Source: JAABRB01 sp041617635 (GTDB lineage Bacteria; Pseudomonadota; Gammaproteobacteria; Burkholderiales; SG8-39). Taken from it: a DNA stretch of 12,351 bases. Every line of letters begins with the position of its first letter. Positions within the stretch are counted from its first letter, which is position 1. Location of the stretch: positions 1 through 12,351 of the forward strand of contig JBFJOO010000118.1 of NCBI GenBank assembly GCA_041617635.1, read 5' to 3'. This document shows, one piece after another, positions 7,096 to 12,351 of the stretch. A program made the position numbers and the translations under genes. The notes below the pieces were generated by a model. That model did no database searches. It saw only the letters and a program-made list of their open reading frames with translations, and was not told where the DNA came from.

Positions 7096-7848
7096 ATGCC
7101 GACGACGACGAAGTGGGTGGAAGGCACCGTGGTCGAGCAGAAGCGCTGGACCGACAAGCTCTTCTCGCTCCGCGTGACCGCCGAGATCGGCTCCTTCGAG
7201 GCGGGCCAGCACGCCACGCTCGCGTTGCCGGTGAGCGGCGTCCTGGTGACGCGCCCGTACTCGTTCGTCAACGCGCCCAAGGAGCAACCGCACGAGTTTC
7301 ATTACATGCTCCTGCCCGAGGGGCCGTTCACGGCGCGGCTAGTCGGGCTCGAGGCGCGGGACGTGGTGTTCCTGGCGCCGACCCCAGCGGGGCTCTTCGT
7401 GCTCTCGGCGATCCCCGACGCCGCAACGCTTTGGCTGCTCGCCACCGGCACGGGCATCGCGCCCTATCTTTCGATGCTGCGCACCGAGGCGCCGTGGCGG
7501 CGTTTCCAGCACGTGGCGCTCGTGCACTCCGTGCGGCACGCGAGCGAGCTCACCTATGGAGCGGCCGTCGCGGCCATCGCGAAGGAGCACGCCGCGCAGT
7601 TCCGCTTCGTCTCGCTCACCAGCCGCGAGGAGTCCCCGAACTCGCTGCCCGGGCGCATCTCCGACACGATCGCCGACGGGCGCCTCGAGAAGACGCTCGG
7701 GCTCACGCTCGAGCCGAAGGGCTCGCAGGTGATGATCTGCGGCAGCCCCAAGACGATCGGCGACATCACCGACGAGCTCAAGCCGCGCGGGATGCGGCGG
7801 CACCGGCGGCGCGATCCGGGACACATCTGCGTGGAGAACTACTGGTGA
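7096..7848 (+). CDS. fpr: Ferredoxin/flavodoxin--NADP+ reductase
   Basis: A 250-residue soluble flavoprotein of the usual bacterial FPR length. It transfers electrons between NADP(H) and ferredoxin or flavodoxin. The FAD-binding domain fills about residues 1-105, with RPYSF at 53-57. The NADP domain follows, with ATGTGIAPYLS at 116-126 and MICGSPK at 213-219. The C-terminus ends in aromatic VENYW, as expected of this bacterial subclass, where the terminal aromatic stacks near the flavin. The start is ATG 7096, the first sensible Met after the DUF3301 stop; the frame is open further upstream but overlaps the previous gene. Its TGA overlaps the next gene's GTG as GTGA. It probably supplies reductant for Fe-S assembly, oxidative-stress repair or biosynthesis. 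Confidence 0.93.
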   Translation: MPTTTKWVEGTVVEQKRWTDKLFSLRVTAEIGSFEAGQHATLALPVSGVLVTRPYSFVNAPKEQPHEFHYMLLPEGPFTARLVGLEARDVVFLAPTPAGLFVLSAIPDAATLWLLATGTGIAPYLSMLRTEAPWRRFQHVALVHSVRHASELTYGAAVAAIAKEHAAQFRFVSLTSREESPNSLPGRISDTIADGRLEKTLGLTLEPKGSQVMICGSPKTIGDITDELKPRGMRRHRRRDPGHICVENYW

Positions 7849-8768
7849 GCCGCGGGGTAGGTGCGTCCCGGCTGTCCAGCGTGTTGCTGGTTGCGGCGAC
7901 GTGTCTCCTCGCCGGCTGCGCGACCGTGGTGCGCGTCGCGTACAACAACAGCGACATCGCCGTGCGCCTCATGGCAAACGAGTACCTCGACCTGCAAGGC
8001 GAGCAGGTCGATCTCTTCAAGGCGCGCTACGCGCGCTTGCACGAGTGGCACCGGCTGGAGGAGCTGCCGCGCTATGCGCAGGCGCTCGACAGCGCCGCGG
8101 CGCGCCTGCGGCGCGGCGCCACGCGTGCCGATGTGGAATGGATGGTGACGACCGTGGGCGAGCGCTACCGCGCCCTCGCGGCCCAAGCGGTCGACGAGGC
8201 CGCTCCGGTCCTGGCCACGCTCAAGCCCGCCAACCTCGCCGCGCTCGAAAAGAAGCTCGCGGCCGGCAACCGCAAGCTCGCCGAGGAGCTGCAGGGCGGC
8301 GAGCTTGCGGCGCGCGAGGCGGCGCGCAGCGACGCGATCACCGACCGGCTCGAGGAGTGGCTCGGCAGCGTTTCCGCGGAGCAGCGCCGCCTGATCACGC
8401 GCTATGTTCGCGCGTATCCCGTCGACGTGGCGCTGCGCATGGAGAATCGCAAGGCGCGCCAGCGCGAGCTCGTGCGCGTGCTCAAGGAGGAGCAGGGTGC
8501 GCCGGCATTGCGCGACGGCCTGCGCGCCGTCTTCGTGGAGTACGATGCGCAGCGCAGCGCGGAGTACGCCCGCGCGTGGCGCGCCTGGCAGGATCGGGTG
8601 GTCACGCTCGTCACCGAGCTCCTCGCCGCGGCGTCGCCTGCGCAGCGCGAGCACGCCGCCGCGCGGCTGACGCGCTACGCGGACGACTTCCGCGCGCTGG
8701 CCGACGAGGGGCGCGCGAAGATCTCAGGCACCCGAGCGGCCAAGGAACCGGCGCATCCCGGCACTTAG
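7845..8768 (+). CDS. DUF6279 family lipoprotein
   Basis: A 307-residue protein starting at GTG 7845, which overlaps the reductase TGA by 4 bp. The signal peptide VSRGVGASRLSSVLLVAATCLLAGC has a lipobox LLAGC with C25 as the lipidated residue. The residue after it is A, so outer-membrane sorting is plausible. The mature part is helical and charged, beginning VRVAYNNSDIAVRLMANEYLDLQGEQVDLFKARYARLHEWHR-like, the DUF6279 signature. Helices with coiled-coil tendency run through about 130-300. There is no known activity. It is the last gene of the DUF3301-fpr operon, and its final 45 bp are shared, on the opposite strand, with the 3' end of the second permease gene. Confidence 0.85.
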   Translation: MSRGVGASRLSSVLLVAATCLLAGCATVVRVAYNNSDIAVRLMANEYLDLQGEQVDLFKARYARLHEWHRLEELPRYAQALDSAAARLRRGATRADVEWMVTTVGERYRALAAQAVDEAAPVLATLKPANLAALEKKLAAGNRKLAEELQGGELAAREAARSDAITDRLEEWLGSVSAEQRRLITRYVRAYPVDVALRMENRKARQRELVRVLKEEQGAPALRDGLRAVFVEYDAQRSAEYARAWRAWQDRVVTLVTELLAAASPAQREHAAARLTRYADDFRALADEGRAKISGTRAAKEPAHPGT

Positions 8769-9494
8769 CGCGTCGACCAGCGCGACGATCGCGAGCATCG
8801 CGAGGATGACCGTGGCGGCCTCGTTCGTCTTGAAGAGCGACAGGCTCACGAAGAGTAGCTGACCGAGTCCCCCGGCCCCCACGAATCCCAGCACGGCCGC
8901 CATGCGGATGTTGTTCTCCCAGCGGTACAGCGCGTAGGACGTGAACTGCGGCAGCACGTTGGGCACCGTGCCGTAGAGAAACGCGAGGGCGGCGGGCGTT
9001 CCGGCGTGCCGGAGCGCATCGGTCGGCTCCGGCGGCGTGTTCTCGAGCGTCTCGGCGAACAGCCGGCCCAGCACGCCGGTCGTGTGCCAGGCGAGCGCGA
9101 GCGTGCCGGCGAAGGGCCCCAGACCGGCGGCGAGCACCATGATCGCCGCCCACACCAGCTCGGGAATCGAGCGCAGAAAGTTCAAGAGCAGCCGGGCTGC
9201 GGCGCGCGGCGCGAATCCCCAGCGTCCGGCGGCCGGCACGGCCAGCAGCACGCCGAAGACGACCGCGAGGAGCGTGCCGATCGCGGAGATGGCCAGCGTC
9301 TCGAGCGTGCCTTGCAGCGTGCGGGCGAGGAACCTTGCCGACAGGTCCGGCGGAAAGAATCCGGCGATGAAGCGCCCCATGCCCACCAGGCTCTCCACGC
9401 TCGCGAGCCCGGAGAGCGACACGCCCAGGTAAAGAAAGCTCGCCGCCGTGGCGGCGAGGAAGGCGCCGAGCGCCGCCCAGTGGCGCGCGCTCAT
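8724..9494 (-). CDS. phnE: PhnE-like ABC transporter permease (second copy)
   Basis: A 256-residue inner-membrane permease with about six helices. The start, ATG 9494-9492, overlaps the stop of the first permease as ATGA. Membrane segments are near 8-26, 66-88, 98-130 (less regular), 170-190 and 226-245. The EAA-type loop, which contacts the ATPase, lies at about 159-182 (DALRHAGTPAALAFLYGTVP) and is followed by YRWENNIRMAAVLGFVGAGGLGQ, a hallmark of PhnE-type permeases. It shares GRFxAxFFPP and TLETLA with the upstream permease, so the two are tandem paralogues that probably form a heterodimeric pore. Its coding end overlaps the DUF6279 gene by 45 bp. The substrate depends on the binding protein: phosphonate, phosphite or another oxyanion. 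Confidence 0.88.
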   Translation of the reverse strand: MSARHWAALGAFLAATAASFLYLGVSLSGLASVESLVGMGRFIAGFFPPDLSARFLARTLQGTLETLAISAIGTLLAVVFGVLLAVPAAGRWGFAPRAAARLLLNFLRSIPELVWAAIMVLAAGLGPFAGTLALAWHTTGVLGRLFAETLENTPPEPTDALRHAGTPAALAFLYGTVPNVLPQFTSYALYRWENNIRMAAVLGFVGAGGLGQLLFVSLSLFKTNEAATVILAMLAIVALVDALSAGMRRFLGRSGA

Positions 9495-10318
9495 GCGAAG
9501 GCCTTGCGCAGCGCCGCGCTGATCGCATCGGCGAGCAGCACGAGCAGGAAGAACGTGAGGAGCATCGTGGCGACCTCGCCCCCGTGCAGCATCTTCATCG
9601 AGAGCTCCATCTGCTGCCCGAGGCCGCCCGCGCCCACGAAGCCCATCACCACGGACGCGCGCACCGCGCACTCCCAGCGGTACACCGAGTAGGACACGAG
9701 CTCGGGCGAGGCAACCGGCAGGATGCCGTAGCAGAACGCGTTGATGCGGCCGCCGCCCGATTCGAGGATCGCGCGCGCAGGGCGCGTGTCGCCCGCTTCG
9801 TAGAGCTCGAAGAACACCTTGCCGAGCATGCCCGAGTAGTTGATCGCGATCGCGAGCACGCCGGCCGCCGGTCCGAGGCCCACGGCACGAACGAACAGCA
9901 GCGCCCAGACGATCTCGGGGATGCTGCGCAGGACGATGAGCAGCCAGCGCGCCGGCGTGCGCAGGAGCACGCCGAGCCAGCGATGCCGCGCCGGGCCGAT
10001 GCGCGACACCGAGAGCGACTGCGAGACGACGAGCGAGAGCGGAAAGGCGACGGCCAGGGCGAGCGCCATGCCGGCGGTGGCGAGCGCGAGCGTCTCGAGC
10101 GTCGAGTGGAAGACGAGCGCCAGGAATTCCGCGTCCACGCGCGGCGGGAAGAAGGTCGCGAGGAACCGCCCCATCACCGCCATGCTCTGCGGCTCGAACA
10201 GGCTCGCGGGATTGAACTCGGCGAGCTTCAGCCCCGGCCATAGAAGCAAGACTGCGAGAAACGTCAGCGCGACCCGTGGCGCCAAGGCCGGATCACGCTC
10301 GGCGGTCAGCGTCGCCAT
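9491..10318 (-). CDS. phnE: PhnE-like ABC transporter permease (first copy)
   Basis: A 275-residue permease starting at ATG 10318-10316. It has a short cytoplasmic N-terminus, a membrane segment at about 16-30, then GRFLATFFPPRVDAEFLALVFHSTLETLA and several further helices (about 75-98, 125-165, 195-215 and 245-265). The EAA-type region is ARAILESGGGRINAFCYGILP (about 181-201), followed by YRWECAVRASVVMGFVGAGGLGQ. It belongs to the PhnE family and pairs with the neighbouring permease. The gap to the ATPase gene is 34 bp and holds a GC-rich hairpin; no clear Shine-Dalgarno precedes the ATG, so expression may be lower or coupled. As the fourth reading frame of the operon (the leader counted first), it should be co-transcribed with the others. 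Confidence 0.88.
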   Translation of the reverse strand: MATLTAERDPALAPRVALTFLAVLLLWPGLKLAEFNPASLFEPQSMAVMGRFLATFFPPRVDAEFLALVFHSTLETLALATAGMALALAVAFPLSLVVSQSLSVSRIGPARHRWLGVLLRTPARWLLIVLRSIPEIVWALLFVRAVGLGPAAGVLAIAINYSGMLGKVFFELYEAGDTRPARAILESGGGRINAFCYGILPVASPELVSYSVYRWECAVRASVVMGFVGAGGLGQQMELSMKMLHGGEVATMLLTFFLLVLLADAISAALRKAFA

Positions 10319-10335
10319 TGGAGAGCGAGGAGAGT

Positions 10336-10350
10336 GGCGCGCCGCGCGCC
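10336..10350 (-). other. GC-rich hairpin between ATPase and first permease genes
   Basis: A near-perfect palindrome, GGCGCG-N3-CGCGCC, lies within the 34-bp gap between the PhnC-like stop and the permease start. It has no T-run, so it is not a classical terminator. It could alter mRNA stability or translation between transporter subunits. Confidence 0.4.
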
Positions 10351-10352
10351 GC

Positions 10353-11195
10353 TCACCGGCAGAGCGGCTGGCGGCCGGTCAGCGCCCGCGCCGCGCGCCG
10401 CACGCCGGGAATGGCGTGATCGACCGGCCGGTTGTTCTGCGTCGGCAGCTCCGCCGATTCGGTGCCGTACAGCTCGCGGAGCATCGCGTCGGTGACCCGC
10501 ACCGGCGGCAGATCGAACACCACCTCTCCGGCGCGCAAACCGACGATGCGCGGAAACCAGTGCAGCGCGAGATCCACTGCATGCAGGCTGGCGATCAGCG
10601 TGGCGCCGCGCGTCTGAGCGTCGCGCACGAGCTCGCCCACCGTCTGGTCGGCGAGTTGCGGATCGAGCGCCGAGACCGGTTCGTCGGCGAGAATCAGGCC
10701 GGGCCGCTGGTAGAGGACGCGGGCGACCCCGACCCGCTGGAGCTGTCCGCCCGAAAGGCGATCGCAGCGGTCGAAGACCCGGTCTGCGAGATCGGTGCGC
10801 GTGAGCGCGGCGCGTGCGCCGGCGATGTCGGCCGGATAGACGAGCGAGCCGAGCCCCCTCCAGAATCCCCACGCGCCGAGCCGCCCTGCCAGCACCGTGG
10901 TCACGACGCGCTGGCGCGGCGGCAGCGGCGGCGCCTGGTGAACGGTGCCGATGCTCGCCCGCAGCCGGCGCAGATCCCGGCTCGACAGCGCCCACGGATC
11001 CCGCTCGCCGATGCGCAGCCCGCCTTGCGTGGGGCGCAGCGCGGTGCCGATGACGCGGAGCAGGCTCGTCTTGCCGGCGCCCGATTGGCCGATGACCGCG
11101 ACGCGCTCGCCGCGCGCAGCCGCGAGCGTCACGCTCTCCAGCGCGCGATGCGCGCCGGGGAGCGTGAGTCCGACCCGTTCAAGCGAGATCTGCAC
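10353..11195 (-). CDS. phnC: PhnC-like ABC transporter ATP-binding protein
   Basis: A 280-residue ATPase that drives import through the two permeases. The start is GTG 11195-11193 (VQISLERVGLTLPG), 24 bp after the binding-protein stop, without a strong Shine-Dalgarno. All ABC motifs are intact: Walker A GQSGAGKT (36-43), Q-loop Q87, signature LSGGQ (147-151), Walker B LILADEP (167-173), D-loop SALD (175-178) and H-loop H205. The length and the SLHxVDLA switch region fit PhnC. The tail after about 245 (TESAELPTQNNRPVDHAIPG) is a less conserved extension. Its position between binding protein and permeases is the standard phn-type transporter order D-C-E-E. Substrate specificity is not set by this subunit. 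Confidence 0.9.
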   Translation of the reverse strand: MQISLERVGLTLPGAHRALESVTLAAARGERVAVIGQSGAGKTSLLRVIGTALRPTQGGLRIGERDPWALSSRDLRRLRASIGTVHQAPPLPPRQRVVTTVLAGRLGAWGFWRGLGSLVYPADIAGARAALTRTDLADRVFDRCDRLSGGQLQRVGVARVLYQRPGLILADEPVSALDPQLADQTVGELVRDAQTRGATLIASLHAVDLALHWFPRIVGLRAGEVVFDLPPVRVTDAMLRELYGTESAELPTQNNRPVDHAIPGVRRAARALTGRQPLCR

Positions 11196-11219
11196 GCGAC
11201 CGTGCCGCCCGCGTCGAAA

Positions 11220-12074
11220 CTACTGCAGCAGCCCGGCGGACTGTGCCGCCTGCTCGATCCCCTGGTAATTCTCGGGGCGCGTGGGGACGAACTTCGTCGC
11301 GCGTTGCAGCGTGAGGATCTCCTTGTCGGCCGGGTTCGCCGGGTCGAGCTTGAGAAACGCCTCGGTGAGCTTCTTCACGAGCGCCGGATCGAGGTTGCCG
11401 CGCACCGTCCAGTTGTAGTCGTAATAGGGCGGCGTCGTGGCGAGCACCTTGACGGCCTTCGCGTTCGCGTCACCCTTTTCGACGAGCTTTTCCCACACCG
11501 AGGCGTTGAGGACGCCCGCTTCGGCGCGTCCCGATGCCACGAATGCGACCGTCGCGTCGTGCGCGCCGGAGAACGCGATCCGCTTGAAGTCTTTTTCCGG
11601 ATCGATGCCGTCCTTTATCAGGAAGTAGCGCGGCATCAAGTGGCCCGAGGTCGAGGACGGCGAGCCGAACACGAAGGTCTTGCCCTTGAGGTCGGCGAGC
11701 GTCGTCGCGGCGCTGTTGGCCGGAACGATGAACTTGGACGTGAACGTCTCGTCCTCCACGCGCTGGGCAATCGGGATCGCATTACCGGTCTTCTTGCGCG
11801 CCTGGACGAACGTGAATCCCCCGAGCCACGCAAGATCGATCTTGTTCGCGGCGAGCCCTTCGACCACGGCGGCGTAGTCGTTGACCGGCGTCCACTGCAC
11901 TTTCATGCCGGTTGCGCGCTCGAGATACGCGCCGAGGGGCTTGAACTTGCGCAGCAGCTCGGTCGGCGATTCGTCCGGGATCGCGGAAACCCGGAGGACC
12001 TGTGACTGCGCGAAGACGGGAGAGTGAAACAGACTGAGGGATGCGAGAACGACGAGCGTGCGGAAAAGTTTCAC
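11220..12074 (-). CDS. phnD: PhnD-like periplasmic oxyanion-binding protein (phosphonate / putative selenate type)
   Basis: A 284-residue solute-binding protein. The start is GTG 12074-12072, preceded by AAGGAGGG. A signal peptide of about 22 residues (VKLFRTLVVLASLSLFHSPVFA) exports it to the periplasm. The family core is visible: ESPTELLRKFKPLGAYLE (35-52), DYAAVVEGLAANKIDLAWLGGFTFVQA (66-92), the anion-loop-like GSPSSTSGHLMP (137-148), SGAHDATVAFV (169-179) and YYDYNWTVRG (217-226). PhnD relatives bind phosphonates or phosphite through such an SSTSG loop. From memory, VSAIPDE-SPTELLRKFKPLG with GGFTFVQARxxTGNAIP most resembles proteins annotated as 'putative selenate ABC transporter substrate-binding protein', so phosphonate uptake should not be assumed. 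It is the first full gene of the operon and overlaps a 14-codon leader ORF. Confidence 0.88.
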   Translation of the reverse strand: MKLFRTLVVLASLSLFHSPVFAQSQVLRVSAIPDESPTELLRKFKPLGAYLERATGMKVQWTPVNDYAAVVEGLAANKIDLAWLGGFTFVQARKKTGNAIPIAQRVEDETFTSKFIVPANSAATTLADLKGKTFVFGSPSSTSGHLMPRYFLIKDGIDPEKDFKRIAFSGAHDATVAFVASGRAEAGVLNASVWEKLVEKGDANAKAVKVLATTPPYYDYNWTVRGNLDPALVKKLTEAFLKLDPANPADKEILTLQRATKFVPTRPENYQGIEQAAQSAGLLQ

Positions 12075-12115
12075 GGGCCCTCCTTGAATCGGGTGAAAGT
12101 GATGAAGGCGTACAT
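12071..12115 (-). CDS. Short leader ORF overlapping the phnD-like start
   Basis: A 14-codon ORF, MYAFITFTRFKEGP, from ATG 12115-12113 to TGA 12073-12071. It has a good GAAGGAG Shine-Dalgarno 6 nt upstream. Its TGA overlaps the GTG of the phnD-like gene as GTGA, and its own codons AAG-GAG-GGC form the downstream Shine-Dalgarno. This geometry is typical of translational coupling. The peptide may be a leader, a small hydrophobic protein, or simply a coupling device. I recognise no family, so the evidence is geometry alone. Confidence 0.5.
   Translation of the reverse strand: MYAFITFTRFKEGP
12078..12085 (-). promoter_or_regulatory. Shine-Dalgarno of the phnD-like gene
   Basis: AAGGAGGG on the minus strand, with GTG 12074 3 nt after the last G. 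It decides the GTG start; without it, the frame could be read from far upstream. Confidence 0.65.
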
Positions 12116-12351
12116 GGTCGGCTCCTTCGAAGGGTATGTTGCGTTGCTGCGATATGCCGCTCGCGGCACGGCTCGACGCCGTCGCCAGAGCGGAGATTGA
12201 CCCTTGAGCGGTCCAGGAAAATCGAAACCGCGAGGGAAGGTTAGCACACGCCCCCCCGCAGAATCTAGACACGCGGAGATGTGGGAAGTGTTTGCTCCTA
12301 GCGGGAAGGAGGGTAACGGGAGGAAACCGGCCGGGTTGCTCCCGTTAGTGA
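12116..12351. other. Non-coding region upstream of the transporter operon
   Basis: About 235 bp with no convincing gene. It contains the leader ORF's GAAGGAG (12122-12128), a run of seven C (12250-12257 region) and a strong hairpin at its right end. On the minus strand TAGATT (12267-12262) is a weak -10 candidate with no good -35. I see no PHO box, sigma54 site or recognisable riboswitch. Any promoter and operator of the transporter should lie here or beyond the edge. Confidence 0.4.
12314..12347. other. Strong hairpin at the right edge
   Basis: TAACGGGAG (12314-12322) pairs perfectly with CTCCCGTTA (12339-12347). Inside, AACC (12325-12328) pairs with GGTT (12334-12337) around GGCCG, with a small 2/1 internal loop between the stems. 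No T-run follows on either strand, so a standard rho-independent terminator is not supported. It could be the terminator-like end of a gene beyond the edge, a structured leader element or a protein-binding palindrome. Confidence 0.55.

Noticed and set aside
7113..7844. Upstream extension of the lipoprotein frame through the reductase gene
   Set aside because: It is the +1 shadow of the reductase. The lipobox signal peptide begins at GTG 7845.
9840..12005. A very long plus-strand open frame opposite the ABC transporter genes
   Set aside because: Its translation is arginine/alanine-rich without any motif, while the minus strand encodes complete PhnD-, PhnC- and PhnE-like proteins with intact motifs. 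High GC leaves such antisense frames open.
12075..12272. In-frame extension of the phnD-like gene upstream to 12272
   Set aside because: It would bury the signal peptide, and the AAGGAGGG site directly before GTG 12074 sets the start.
12314..12351. attC recombination site, cobalamin riboswitch or tRNA at the right-edge hairpin
   Set aside because: The core bases of an attC site and the conserved riboswitch boxes are missing, and no cloverleaf can be drawn.

Overview
The window is high-GC bacterial DNA with densely packed genes, frequent GTG or TTG starts, and stop/start overlaps of the ATGA or GTGA type. The gene content (a BPSS1780-family membrane protein, an RDD/SpoIIM/DUF4129/DUF4350 membrane cluster, DUF3301 next to a ferredoxin-NADP reductase, a DUF6279 lipoprotein, and dispersed ATTCCCGC/GCGGGAAT palindromes) suggests a betaproteobacterium. 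This placement comes from recognised families, not from a search. I see no CRISPR, tRNA, rRNA, transposase or phage genes.

Layout. (1) 1-4174, minus strand: a five-gene operon read right to left, BPSS1780-family membrane protein > RDD protein > SpoIIM-like protein > DUF4129 protein > DUF4350 protein (cut by the left edge). The last three junctions overlap by 4 to 11 bp. In related genomes such clusters usually continue with a MoxR AAA+ ATPase and a DUF58 protein, which would lie beyond position 1. (2) 4365-5192, plus: an exported protein made almost entirely of regular 33-residue ankyrin repeats. (3) 5212-6200: a short-chain dehydrogenase gene lying between two directly oriented copies of a dispersed palindromic repeat. 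(4) 6272-6733, plus: a MaoC-type hydratase. (5) 6777-8768, plus: a compact operon of DUF3301 protein, ferredoxin/flavodoxin-NADP+ reductase and DUF6279 lipoprotein. (6) 8724-12115, minus: an oxyanion ABC transporter operon read right to left, with a 14-codon leader ORF, a PhnD-like binding protein, a PhnC-like ATPase and two paralogous PhnE-like permeases. Its 3' end overlaps the DUF6279 gene by 45 bp. (7) 12116-12351: the non-coding region upstream of the transporter, with a strong hairpin at the right edge.

The transporter genes form a complete importer: binding protein, ATPase and two unlike permeases that probably pair. The binding protein resembles the PhnD subgroup that databases label 'putative selenate' as much as it resembles true phosphonate binders. 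No C-P lyase, phosphite oxidase or selenium-metabolism gene is visible, so the substrate is open. The membrane cluster has no established biochemical function. The DUF3301/FNR/DUF6279 genes probably share an envelope-associated redox or housekeeping role.

I see no wholly new defence or mobile system. The best leads are the small leader ORF coupled to the binding-protein gene, the repeat-bracketed dehydrogenase, the two adjacent genes that look leaderless, and the convergent overlap of coding ends.
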